Below are positions 28,396 to 36,314 of a DNA stretch of 64,000 nt, one piece after another (the stretch's first letter is position 1; each line of letters starts with the position of its first letter). The position numbers and the translations under genes are program-made. The notes below the pieces were generated by a model. It saw only the letters and a list, made by a program, of their open reading frames with translations, did not search any database and was not told where the DNA came from. The DNA is taken from assembly GCA_963803085.1 (NCBI GenBank), contig CAWDLE010000010.1, forward strand, positions 434,001 through 498,000, written 5' to 3'. Source of the DNA: JACVRW01 sp963803085 (GTDB taxonomy: Bacteria > Actinomycetota > Thermoleophilia > Solirubrobacterales > Thermoleophilaceae).

Positions 28396-29079
28396 ATGGA
28401 CATCCGCTTTCTAGGCCACGCCTGCTTCGAGCTGTCGGACGGTGACACCCGCGTGCTCGTGGATCCCTTCCTGAGCGGCAACCCCAATGCCGCCGCCGAG
28501 GCATCCGAGCTCGAGCCGACCCACATCTTCCTCACGCACGGTCACGCCGACCACTACGGCGACATCGTCGACATCGGCAAGCGCACCGGCGCACAGGTGG
28601 TGGCGATCACGGAGCTGGCGGGCGAGCTCGGCGAGCAGGGACTCGAGAACGTGGCGGATCCCAATATCGGTGGCACGGTCGAGTTCGACGGTGGCTGGGT
28701 GCGGATCACCCCGGCGTGGCACACGAGCACCTCTCCGAACGGGACCGTCAACACCCCGGCCGGACTCGTGATCAACCTGGGCGGCAAGACCGTCTACCAC
28801 GTGGGCGACACCGCGCTGTTCTCCGACATCCGGCTCGCCGGCGAGCGTGACGACCTCGACGCGGCGTTCGTCTGCATCGGCGGCCACTACACGATGGACC
28901 GCTACGACGCCGCGGTGGCCTGCGAATGGATCGGCGCGCCGGTGGTGATCCCGTGCCACTACGACACGTTCCCGGCGATCGAGACGGACGCTCAGGCGTT
29001 CAAGGCGGACGTGGAGGAGCGCACGGGAGGCAAGACGACCGTCGAGGTGCTCGACCCCGGCGGGACGCTCAGCCTCTAG
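28396..29079 (+). CDS. UPF0173-type metallo-beta-lactamase-fold hydrolase
   Basis: 227 residues. MDIRFLGHACFEL opens the YtkL/UPF0173 family. THGHADHYGDIVDIGKRTG supplies the HxHxDH metal motif, and AWHTST, YHVGDTALFSDI and GGHYTMDRYDAAVACEWIG follow, with VIPCHYDTFP near the end. GGAGGAG precedes the start. The substrate is unknown; family members hydrolyse phosphodiesters or lactones. Confidence 0.92.
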   Translation: MDIRFLGHACFELSDGDTRVLVDPFLSGNPNAAAEASELEPTHIFLTHGHADHYGDIVDIGKRTGAQVVAITELAGELGEQGLENVADPNIGGTVEFDGGWVRITPAWHTSTSPNGTVNTPAGLVINLGGKTVYHVGDTALFSDIRLAGERDDLDAAFVCIGGHYTMDRYDAAVACEWIGAPVVIPCHYDTFPAIETDAQAFKADVEERTGGKTTVEVLDPGGTLSL

Positions 29080-29269
29080 TTACGTCCTGGGCGCCGCGCG
29101 CGAACCAGACCGGCCGGTCCTTCCAGTCGTGCGCGACGAGGGCGGCGCCGAGGGCCGCGAGAAGGATTCCGGTGGCGCCGTGGTGGACGCGCTGGCCGCA
29201 GATCCAGACGCGCCGGCGCATCGGGTCATAACCGAGAAGACGATTACCGTGTGTCCATGGCGTCTGCAT
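29069..29269 (-). CDS. Small hypothetical protein with one membrane helix
   Basis: 66 residues from ATG 29269, which is preceded by GCGGAG at a good distance; ATG 29221 gives 50 residues. The sequence has RRVWICGQRVHHGATGILLA and a hydrophobic stretch LLAALGAALVAHDWKDRP. It overlaps the 3' end of the MBL gene (11 nt) and the possible start of the divergent lipoprotein gene. The protein-like composition supports it, but the evidence is modest. Confidence 0.45.
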   Translation of the reverse strand: MQTPWTHGNRLLGYDPMRRRVWICGQRVHHGATGILLAALGAALVAHDWKDRPVWFARGAQDVTRG

Positions 29270-29826
29270 TGTGTTACTCCGCACTACCACTAATCGGCAT
29301 TTTGCGGCGAAAATTCACCCGAAAACTGTCCACTGGGCTCGTGATCGCGCTCGCGCTGGCCGTTTCCGGCTGCGGCGACGATGACGAGCAGGCGTCGACC
29401 CCGCCCGCAACGACAGCAATGACGGAGACCGCCGCGACTGAGAGCACACCCGCAGAAACCGTCACCGAGGAGTCCCCCGGAATCAAGACCGAGACCACCC
29501 CGGCCGAGCCGCCGGAGGACCAGCCGGGCGGCGCGGGCGACGAGGAGCCCGCGCGGACGCTGGCGCTCTTCACGGCGAAGGACGGGCGCATCACGCCGCC
29601 GGTGGTGCGCGTGCCGGCGTTCATCTCGATCGAGGTGCAGCTGCGCTCGGCGGACGGCGAGAAGTACAAGATGCGCTTCGGCGACGTGACGATCACGGCC
29701 GGCGGCGGCCTCAGCTCAGTGTCCACGACGATCGACGGCCTGCGCCCGGGCAAGGCGATCGTCGGAACGCCGGATGGCCCCGGCAACCGCGTCCGCATCG
29801 AGGCCACGGCCGAGCCCGGCCCCTAG
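29251..29826 (+). CDS. Lipoprotein with acidic Thr/Glu linker
   Basis: 191 residues from GTG 29251; ATG 29257 and TTG 29302 are alternatives, the last giving the most normal signal (RRKFTRKLSTGLVIALALAV). The lipobox VSGC is followed by a low-complexity linker (TTAMTETAATESTPAETVTE) and a C-terminal beta-rich domain of about 90 residues (RTLALFTAKDGRITPPVVRV, then PAFISIEVQLRSADGEKYKM). The domain looks cupredoxin-like, but no copper ligands are evident. Function unknown. Confidence 0.7.
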   Translation: MSMASALCYSALPLIGILRRKFTRKLSTGLVIALALAVSGCGDDDEQASTPPATTAMTETAATESTPAETVTEESPGIKTETTPAEPPEDQPGGAGDEEPARTLALFTAKDGRITPPVVRVPAFISIEVQLRSADGEKYKMRFGDVTITAGGGLSSVSTTIDGLRPGKAIVGTPDGPGNRVRIEATAEPGP

Positions 29827-29829
29827 GCG

Positions 29830-30324
29830 ATGGTCCGCGCGGCCCGAGCCGACGACACCGCGGCGATCGCCGCCATCTACAACGCCGGCATCCGCGAACG
29901 CAGCTCGACGTTTGAGACACGCGAGCGCGAGCCCGCGGAGATCGCCGACCGGATCGCCGCCGACGTCGTGTTCCTGGTCGCCGAGATCGACGCCAACGTT
30001 GCTGGGTTCGCTGCGACCTCGCCGTACAGCGACCGCGAGGCCTACGCGGGAATTGCGGAGTGCAGCGTCTACGTGGACTCGGAGTTGCGCGGCCGCGGCA
30101 TCGGCACCCAGCTCCTCGAGGCGCTCGCCGCGGAGGCGGAGCGCGCCGGCCTCCACAAGCTGCTCGGCAAGCTCTTCGCCAGCAACGAGGCGAGCATGCG
30201 ACTCGTCGCGCGCCTCGGCTTCCGGGTCGTCGGGACGCACGAGCGACACGGTCAGCTGGACGGCGAGTGGCGCGACGTGATCGTTGTCGAGCGCCTCTTG
30301 GCTGGCCAGCCAACCATGGGGTAA
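29830..30324 (+). CDS. GNAT acetyltransferase, phosphinothricin-acetyltransferase-like
   Basis: 164 residues. VRAARADDTAAIAAIYNAGI and SSTFETREREPAE at the start are typical of the PAT/YncA branch. The acetyl-CoA loop is YVDSELRGRGIGTQLLEAL, followed by ASNEASMRLVARLGFRVVGT, which matches the end of the fold. Substrates in this branch include phosphinothricin, methionine sulfone and other amino-acid analogues. The gene starts 4 nt after the lipoprotein stop. Confidence 0.88.
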   Translation: MVRAARADDTAAIAAIYNAGIRERSSTFETREREPAEIADRIAADVVFLVAEIDANVAGFAATSPYSDREAYAGIAECSVYVDSELRGRGIGTQLLEALAAEAERAGLHKLLGKLFASNEASMRLVARLGFRVVGTHERHGQLDGEWRDVIVVERLLAGQPTMG

Positions 30325-30335
30325 TCTGGCGCTCC

Positions 30336-31253
30336 ATGAGCGAATCAGCCACCGATCGCACCCTTCGAGAGGACTTCCAGGCCACGAGCGATCCCGGGCT
30401 GATGGAGTCTGCCGACCGCGGCGAGGTGCACCTGCTCAGCTACCAGCAGCTCTATCTGCTCTGGGAGCGCCAGCAGTGGGCCACGCAGGACATCGACTTC
30501 ACGCAGGACCGGATCGACTGGCACGAGCGCATCCCCGAGGAGGAACGCTTCCAGCGCATGTACGGGCTCAGCTCGTTCTTCATCGGGGAGCAGAAGGTCG
30601 CGGAGGAGCTCGGGCCGATGATGCGCGCGGCGCCCACCGAGGAGATGCGCGTGTTCTTGTGCACCCAGATCGCCGACGAGGCGCGCCACGTGCAGTTCTT
30701 CAACCGCTTCTACGAGGAGGTGGGCGTGCTCGAGGCGGACTCGCTCCAGGGCCGCCTCGCGGAAACGAACGAGCACGTGAACCCCGAGTTCAACGAGCTC
30801 TTCGACGAGATGCTGAAGAGCCGGGTGGACCATCTCGCCCGCCAGCCCGAGGACCTGGAGATGCTGGTCGAGGCGGTCACGCTCTACCACATGGTCATCG
30901 AGGGGATGCTCGCCCTCACGGGCCAGCACTTCATCCTCCAGTACAACGAGGAGCAGGGCACGCTGCCCGGCTTCGTGGAGGGCTTTAACAAGATCGCTCG
31001 CGACGAGCACCGCCACGTGGCGTTCGGCGCCCGCTTCCTGCGCGAGATGGCGCAGGAGGACAGCCGCTACGCCGAGGCCATCACCCGGACGCTCACCGAG
31101 GTCGCCCCCATCGCGGACGCCGTGCTGCGGCCCAAGTGGTACGTGGAGGGCGAGACCCAGCTCTTCGGAACCGACCTCGAGGAGACCCGCGCCTTCGCGG
31201 CGAAGGCGCTGGAGCGCCGCCTCAAGGTGATCGGGCTCGCGCCGGTTGCTTGA
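30336..31253 (+). CDS. R2-like ferritin-fold diiron or Mn/Fe oxidase
   Basis: 305 residues from ATG 30336. The metal-ligand helices are visible: FFIGEQKVAEEL, CTQIADEARHVQFFNRF (E-x-x-H), MVIEGMLALTGQHF and ARDEHRHVAFGARF (E-x-x-H). The architecture matches ribonucleotide reductase small subunits and R2-like ligand-binding oxidases. No large-subunit gene (nrdA/nrdE) is present, so an R2-like oxidase acting alone is more likely than a reductase subunit. The downstream gap holds a hairpin repeat. Confidence 0.85.
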   Translation: MSESATDRTLREDFQATSDPGLMESADRGEVHLLSYQQLYLLWERQQWATQDIDFTQDRIDWHERIPEEERFQRMYGLSSFFIGEQKVAEELGPMMRAAPTEEMRVFLCTQIADEARHVQFFNRFYEEVGVLEADSLQGRLAETNEHVNPEFNELFDEMLKSRVDHLARQPEDLEMLVEAVTLYHMVIEGMLALTGQHFILQYNEEQGTLPGFVEGFNKIARDEHRHVAFGARFLREMAQEDSRYAEAITRTLTEVAPIADAVLRPKWYVEGETQLFGTDLEETRAFAAKALERRLKVIGLAPVA

Positions 31254-31307
31254 CCGGCGCCTGCCCTCGCGCCGCGCGTCCGACGACTCCGAGCAGCCCT
31301 GCCCCTA

Positions 31308-31402
31308 GAACATCCGCCCGCCGACGGGCACGTCGGCGGGTTAGGGTCAGACCCCTTGAGTGCCGGACGCTCAAGGGGTCAGACCCCTTGAGTCGGGGGG
31401 AC
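31308..31402. repeat. Hairpin-rich repeat with duplicated gene end
   Basis: Segment 31317-31340 is a perfect 10-bp hairpin (CCCGCCGACG/CGTCGGCGGG, loop GGCA). Read on the minus strand it also repeats the last residues of the adjacent CsaA-like gene (ADVPVGGRMF plus stop). It is followed by three alternating arms of a 10-mer: ACCCCTTGAG at 31351-31360, CTCAAGGGGT at 31370-31379 and ACCCCTTGAG at 31383-31392. The middle arm can pair with either outer arm. Confidence 0.85.
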
Positions 31403-31732
31403 TTAGAACATGCGGCCGCCGACCGGGACGTCGGCGGTCGGGCGCAGCAGGATCACGTTGCCGTCCTCGTCGGGCACGCCGAGGGTCAGGACCTCTGACA
31501 TGAAGGGGCCGATCTGGCGGGGTGGGAAGTTCACTACCGCCACCACGAGGCTGCCCTCCAGCTCCTCGCGCGAGTAGTTCTTGATCTGCGCGGACGAGCG
31601 CTTCTCGCCGATCTCGGTGCCGAAGTCGATGAACAGCTTCCACGCCGGCTTGCGTGCCTCGGGGAAGTCCTCCACGCGCGCGACGCGGCCGACGCGGATG
31701 TCGACCTTCATGAAGTCGTCGAAGTCGATCAC
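31403..31732 (-). CDS. csaA: CsaA-like tRNA-binding domain protein
   Basis: 109 residues from GTG 31732 (MIDFDDFMKVDIRVGRVARV). The EMAP-II/CsaA OB-fold is clear: KVDIRVGRV, DFGTEIGEKRSSAQIKN, LVVAVVNFPPRQIGPFMSEV and the C-terminal LLRPTADVPVGGRMF. Family members bind tRNA and were described as export chaperones. The last eleven residues are duplicated as a fragment 60-odd nt downstream of its stop (see the repeat at 31308). Confidence 0.88.
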   Translation of the reverse strand: MIDFDDFMKVDIRVGRVARVEDFPEARKPAWKLFIDFGTEIGEKRSSAQIKNYSREELEGSLVVAVVNFPPRQIGPFMSEVLTLGVPDEDGNVILLRPTADVPVGGRMF

Positions 31733-31763
31733 GGCGGGGGCAGCGTAGCTGCCCGGGGCGGGC

Positions 31764-33221
31764 CTACGGAGCCGGCGGAGGTGGAGGAGGCGGCGGCTGG
31801 CTCGTACCGTCGGGCTCGCCTGCGGGCGGCGCAGGCGGTGCGGGCGGCGGGGCCTCGGTGCCCGTGCCTTGGTCGCCCGGGGCGGTGGCCGGATCACTCG
31901 GCTCGCCGGGCGGCGTGGTCGAGTCGGCGGGCTCCTCCTCACGCGGCGGCAGGGTCACGGTCGAGCCCTCCTCCTGGACTGGCGCCGGCGCCGGCGCCGG
32001 AGCGGGCTCCACCGGCACGGGCGGCGCCACGGGCGCAACCTGCACCGGCTCGGGGGCCACGGTCTCCACTGGCGGCTCAACCACTGCCACGACGGGATCC
32101 GCCTCGGCCGCGGCGGCGCGCGCCACCGGCGGCGGAGGGGCCGGAGTGGCCTTGGGTGCCGGCGCCGCGGCCACCTGCGGAACCGGAGCGGCGAAGTGGC
32201 GCTCGCTCACGTTCTTCACCTCGACGGCGCCAGCGGTCACGATCACTGCCGCAGCCATTCCGGCCGCAGCCTTCGAGGCGAGCGTCGACACGCCCGCCGA
32301 CACCGCGCCGCTGGCGGTGATGCCGCTGGCCGCGGTCATGGCGACTCCCGCCACGCCGGTGCCACCAGCCGCCCCGCCCGAGGCGGCTGCTCCGGCGGCG
32401 CCCGCTCCGCCGACGCTGACCTTCGCGACCCACAGCTTCTTGAGGAAGACGAGCGCCCCGATCGGGTAGATCGCAGCGAGCGCTCGCGTGGTCTTGCGGA
32501 GCTCCACGCGGAAGCTGCGGCAGCGGTCGCACGCCTTCAGGTGGCGACGCACGGGGGCGGTGGTCCGGGCCAGCCCCTCGGCCACCTGTCCGAGCTCGAG
32601 CCGGACCTCCTCGCACGTGAGCAGCCGCGACTCGGCGGCCTCGGCGAGCGACACACGCGCGCGCACAAGCAGCGACTTCACGCTCGGGATGGTGGTGTCC
32701 ATCGCCTCGGCGATCTGGTCGTAAGAGAGCGCGTCGATCTCACGAAGGAGCAGTGCCGTGCGCTGCGTCTCCGGCAGCTCGTGCACGTCGGACACGATCT
32801 GGCGGAACTCCTCGCGCTTGTGCACGGTGTCCGCCGTGCTGGCGCCGCCGTCGCGCTCGAAGATGTCCATCGAGTCCTGCCCGGACGGCTGCGGGCGCCG
32901 CAAATGGTTCAGCGAGCGGTTGCGCGCGATCCGGTAGAGCCACGGGCGCGCGTTGATCGGGCGGTCGTCCGCGCACATCGCGTTGAACGCCGCCGTGAAG
33001 ACCTCCTGGAGCACGTCCTCAGCGTCCTCCTGCGAGCCGAGCATGTGGCGGCAGAAGGCGAGCAGGCGCGGCTGGTAGCGCTGCACCAGGGCCTCGAACG
33101 CGCCGTGGTTGCCGCGCCTCGTGAGGGCAATAAGGCGTTCGTCACTCTGCAGCCGCAGGAGCGGAGAGCGCCCGGCAAGAGCCGGCAATGCTGCGGACTG
33201 TCTGAGAGCGGAGGCTTCCAT
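31764..33221 (-). CDS. ECF sigma factor fused to zinc-binding anti-sigma-like segment, membrane helices and Pro/Ala tail
   Basis: 485 residues. Sigma region 2 (about 28-95, FEALVQRYQPRLLAFCRHML ... DAEDVLQEVFTAAF) and region 4 (about 145-195, LPETQRTALLLREIDALSYD, IPSVKSLLVRARVSL) are standard ECF. From about 200 comes TCEEVRLELGQVAEG and HLKACDRCRSFRVEL, an H-x3-C-x2-C zinc-finger like that of ZAS anti-sigma factors. Ala/Gly-rich hydrophobic segments (about 240-330) and about 140 residues of Pro/Ala/Glu follow, ending in poly-Pro. Sigma factor, regulator and membrane anchor appear to be one chain; how activity is released is unknown. Confidence 0.85.
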   Translation of the reverse strand: MEASALRQSAALPALAGRSPLLRLQSDERLIALTRRGNHGAFEALVQRYQPRLLAFCRHMLGSQEDAEDVLQEVFTAAFNAMCADDRPINARPWLYRIARNRSLNHLRRPQPSGQDSMDIFERDGGASTADTVHKREEFRQIVSDVHELPETQRTALLLREIDALSYDQIAEAMDTTIPSVKSLLVRARVSLAEAAESRLLTCEEVRLELGQVAEGLARTTAPVRRHLKACDRCRSFRVELRKTTRALAAIYPIGALVFLKKLWVAKVSVGGAGAAGAAASGGAAGGTGVAGVAMTAASGITASGAVSAGVSTLASKAAAGMAAAVIVTAGAVEVKNVSERHFAAPVPQVAAAPAPKATPAPPPPVARAAAAEADPVVAVVEPPVETVAPEPVQVAPVAPPVPVEPAPAPAPAPVQEEGSTVTLPPREEEPADSTTPPGEPSDPATAPGDQGTGTEAPPPAPPAPPAGEPDGTSQPPPPPPPPAP

Positions 33222-33286
33222 GGATAAACCAGGGGCACAAAGTGCCCCGCCTCAGGGACACCGTAGCAGCGAAAAAGTTGCGCGAG

Positions 33287-33372
33287 CTAGGCCTCTTGGC
33301 GGAGCTCATCGAGGCGCCGATAGGCGAGCGTCACCGCCATCGCGCCCTCTCCAACCGCCCCGGCGACCCGGG
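33287..33372 (-). pseudogene. C-terminal remnant of a thioredoxin-reductase-like FAD oxidoreductase
   Basis: On the minus strand the residues ARVAGAVGEGAMAVTLAYRR, LDELRQEA and a stop are readable immediately downstream of the tRNA-Leu promoter side. The pattern RVAxAVGEGAxAV is characteristic of the end of TrxB-type NAD(P)/FAD oxidoreductases. No upstream part exists; the sequence runs into the tRNA-Leu region. The fragment is short, so the call is tentative. Confidence 0.45.
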
Positions 33373-33404
33373 CTGAGCGATGCGCGTGCGGCCATACTTG
33401 TGGG

Positions 33405-33490
33405 GCCCGGGTGGCGGAACTCGGTCAGACGCGATCGGCTTAAACCCGATTGCCCGAGAGGGCGTGTGGGTTCGAATCCCACCCCGGGCA
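33405..33490 (+). tRNA. tRNA-Leu(UAA)
   Basis: 86 nt. Acceptor strands GCCCGGG/CCCGGGC pair completely, with discriminator A. The anticodon stem ATCGG/CCGAT encloses loop CTTAAAC, giving UAA. A class II variable arm (TGCCCGAGAGGGCG) and T-arm GTGGG-TTCGAAT-CCCAC follow. No encoded CCA. Confidence 0.96.
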
Positions 33491-33604
33491 CCTAGATCCG
33501 GTCAGGCATGAAGCTTGCAACTGACGGGACCTTCGGAGACACTCGTGACGTAATAGGTCTGGGGGACGTATTGGCCCTGGAATACGTATAGGTCTGGAGG
33601 ACCC

Positions 33605-34468
33605 ATGTCTGGCTCGACGACAATCGTGCGCAGCGGCTTCTTGGCAGCACTCGTGCTCGCCGCCGTCCCGGGACAGGCACTTGCCCAGGGCGGCTATTAC
33701 GGGCCCTTCGGGCCACCGCAGGAGGACTACGGCCCCGGCGTGACGGTGTCGGGCGCCGGGCTCGCTCGCGTGAAGGCGCCGTCGCAGCTAAACGACGACT
33801 CGATCAGGCAGGCCGTGAGCGCGGCGCGGGCGAAGGCGATCTCGCGCGCCGTGGCCGACGCTCGCCGGCGCGCCGAAGCCGTGGCCACCGCCACGGGCAT
33901 CTCGCTCGGCTCGGCCGACGCGGTGGAGCTCAACCCCGGCTTCCCGGAACGCCAGCCGTGCCGCCGCTCGCGGCGCACGAAGGAGCTTCGTTGCGTCGTG
34001 CCGTCGTTCGCGTCCTCATCGGCCACGGTGACCTTTGAGATAGCCGGGGGCGCCTCCTCGGACGAGGGTGCGCGGGAGCTGAGCGCATCGGCCACGGGGT
34101 TCGCCCCCGTTGGCGCCAAGCGGAGGACCAGCCCCGCGATCCGGCATGCGCTCTTTGCGGCGCGGCTGGCGGCCACACCGGACGCGGCCAAGGCAGCCCG
34201 CGCGAACGTGGAGGTCGCGGCGCAGGGATCGGGTCTCGCGCTCGGCCAGCCGTTCTCGATCGTCGAGCAGGCGAGCCCCTACGGCGACATCTTCCTCGGT
34301 GCGTTCGCGCCCGGGGTCTTCTGCGGCACGGTTACCCGCGGAATCATCCGGCGCGGCCCGGAGACCGGGACGCGCCGGCTGGTTGGCAGGCGGCGCGTGC
34401 GCCGCTGCTACTCGCCGCGGACGCTCCAGGTGACCCTCGAGGCGACGTACCTGGCCCAGGGCAGCTGA
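33605..34468 (+). CDS. Secreted SIMPL-domain (DUF541) protein
   Basis: 287 residues preceded by CTGGAGGACCC as ribosome binding site. The signal peptide ends around ALAQ (residue 28). VTVSGAGLARVKAPSQLND, AARAKAISRAVADARRRAEA and AVATATGISLGSADAVELNP match the SIMPL fold, in which a VxGxG strand is followed by a helix of repeated ARAKA and a G-x-x-L-G turn. A second half repeats the pattern (AAKAARANVEVAAQGSGLAL). Function of the family is poorly known; it acts outside the membrane. Confidence 0.8.
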   Translation: MSGSTTIVRSGFLAALVLAAVPGQALAQGGYYGPFGPPQEDYGPGVTVSGAGLARVKAPSQLNDDSIRQAVSAARAKAISRAVADARRRAEAVATATGISLGSADAVELNPGFPERQPCRRSRRTKELRCVVPSFASSSATVTFEIAGGASSDEGARELSASATGFAPVGAKRRTSPAIRHALFAARLAATPDAAKAARANVEVAAQGSGLALGQPFSIVEQASPYGDIFLGAFAPGVFCGTVTRGIIRRGPETGTRRLVGRRRVRRCYSPRTLQVTLEATYLAQGS

Positions 34469-34499
34469 CATACGAGCGACTCCCTCGGGTATACACCGC

Positions 34500-34778
34500 A
34501 TGGTGAAGCTCCTCTTTATCCCCGTATCGGTTGGCGCTGGCCTACTCGCGGGCTTCGTCGGCAAGAAGACCTTCGACCAGGTCTGGGGCCTGATCGATCA
34601 GGAGGAGCCGCCCGACTCCAAGGACCGCGACGTTCCATGGAGCAGGCTGCTGCTCGCCGGCGCCATCCAGGGCGCCATATTCCGCGCCGTCAAGGAAGCG
34701 ACGGACCACGCCGCCCGGCGCGCCTTCTACCGCACGACGGGTACCTGGCCCGGCGACAAGCGCCCAGACCCCGCATAA
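34500..34778 (+). CDS. DUF4235 small membrane protein
   Basis: 92 residues. LLFIPVSVGAGLLAGFVGKK, TFDQVWGLIDQEEPP, and RLLLAGAIQGAIFRAVKEAT with DHAARRAFYRTTGTWPG match the actinobacterial DUF4235 family: two helices separated by a charged loop. It precedes the mce operon by 162 nt and may or may not be cotranscribed with it. Confidence 0.85.
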   Translation: MVKLLFIPVSVGAGLLAGFVGKKTFDQVWGLIDQEEPPDSKDRDVPWSRLLLAGAIQGAIFRAVKEATDHAARRAFYRTTGTWPGDKRPDPA

Positions 34779-34940
34779 AGAACCCGCACAAACGGGCTCC
34801 AGCTGGGGCGCAAGAACTGGCGCATTGCTGCGTTACAGCTTGGTAAGGGTTCACGGCTGAGCTCGGATTCCGGCTTTGGGAGATTCGCCAAATGGGAGGG
34901 CGAAGGGGCCGGGACATGTGCGAGAGGAGTAGGGGTGTAG

Positions 34941-36314
34941 GTGCGATCGCTGAGCGCTATCGGACGCGTAGCTGCCGTCGGTGCGCTGATCGCTGCCCTG
35001 GTGCTGGTCTCCCTGCTCCTCTTCGGCGGCGGCGGTGCCGGCGGCTACAAGGTCAAGGCGCGCTTCCTGAACGCCGGTCAGCTGGTGAAGGGCAATCCGG
35101 TTCAGGTGGGCGGCGTCCCCGTGGGGTCGGTGAAGGGCATCAAGATCACCGGCGACGGCCACGCCGAGATCGAGCTCTCGATCGACGGCGACCACGCGCC
35201 CCTGCGGCGCGGCACGCGCGCCGAGATCCGCCAGTTCTCTCAGTCGGGCCTCGCGAACCGCTACGTCGACCTGAAGCTCCCGCCGGACACGGACGACACG
35301 ATCCCCGAGGGCGGGGTCATCGACACCGACAGCACCGTCACCCAGGTCGACCTCGACGAGCTCTACAACACGCTCGACCCGGAGACCCGGCGCTCGCTTC
35401 AGGGCTTCTTCAAGCAGTCCGCGGACCAGTGGCGCGGCAGGGAGCGCGAGGCCAACATCGGCTTCCAGTACCTGAACCCGGCGCTGTCCACATCGAGCCG
35501 GCTCTTCAACGAGCTGACCAAGGACACCCCGGTGCTGGAGCGCTTCCTGGTGGACAGCTCCCGCATGGTCACCGCTCTCGCGGACCGCCGTGACGATCTC
35601 GCAGGCCTGATCGGGAACCTCAACGAAACCACGCGCGCGCTCGGCAGCCAGAAGGAGGCGCTTGCCGAGTCGATCGGCCGTCTCCCGCCGTTCATGCGCC
35701 GTGCCAACACGACGTTCGTGAACCTGCGCTCCACCCTCGACGAGGTCGATCCGCTCGTCGAGGCCTCGAAGCCGGTGGCGAAGCGCCTGCAGCCCTTCCT
35801 CTCGCAGGCCCGGGCCTTCGCCGCCGACGCCGAGCCCACCGTCCGCGACCTGAGCGTCACGATCCGGCGCGAGGGCGGCTCGAATGATCTGATCGACCTG
35901 CTGCACTCCTTCCCGCCGCTGGCCGAGATCGCGACGGCCAAGAAGCAGCGCAGCTACGCGCCGGGCGGCCGCGAGTTCGACGTGGGCGAGACGCGCGGCG
36001 CCTTCCAGGAGTCCGTCGACGCGCTCAAGGGCGGCGCCGGCGAGATCGGCTTCGCCCGCCCGTACACCACCGACTTCCTCGGCTGGTTCGACGACTTCTC
36101 GACCACCGGCGGCGGCTTCGATGCCCTGGGGGCGACCGCTCGCGGCATGGTTTCGTTCGCGCCGGTTCTGCACCCCGACTCCCTGGCGACGAAGCAGTAC
36201 CGGCGTTGCCCGGGTGCCGCGGAGGCGCCGGCGAAGGATGGTTCGAACGTGCTCTCCGAGGCCGAGCGTGAGGCGCTCGGCTGCGAGGAGGAAGACAGGG
36301 CGGTGCCCAAGTGA
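34941..36314 (+). CDS. MCE/MlaD-family protein, first of six
   Basis: 457 residues from GTG 34941. An N-terminal membrane helix (about 8-30, AAVGALIAALVLVSLLLFGG) is followed by the MCE domain (about 36-115; YKVKARFLNAGQLVKGNPVQ, VGGVPVGSVKGIKIT, RAEIRQFSQSGLANRYVDLK). A long helical region then resembles mycobacterial Mce tails. MCE proteins form barrels or tubes that carry lipids across the envelope for an ABC-type importer. A GTGA overlap joins it to the next gene. No YrbE permease or ATPase gene precedes it. Confidence 0.9.
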   Translation: MRSLSAIGRVAAVGALIAALVLVSLLLFGGGGAGGYKVKARFLNAGQLVKGNPVQVGGVPVGSVKGIKITGDGHAEIELSIDGDHAPLRRGTRAEIRQFSQSGLANRYVDLKLPPDTDDTIPEGGVIDTDSTVTQVDLDELYNTLDPETRRSLQGFFKQSADQWRGREREANIGFQYLNPALSTSSRLFNELTKDTPVLERFLVDSSRMVTALADRRDDLAGLIGNLNETTRALGSQKEALAESIGRLPPFMRRANTTFVNLRSTLDEVDPLVEASKPVAKRLQPFLSQARAFAADAEPTVRDLSVTIRREGGSNDLIDLLHSFPPLAEIATAKKQRSYAPGGREFDVGETRGAFQESVDALKGGAGEIGFARPYTTDFLGWFDDFSTTGGGFDALGATARGMVSFAPVLHPDSLATKQYRRCPGAAEAPAKDGSNVLSEAEREALGCEEEDRAVPK

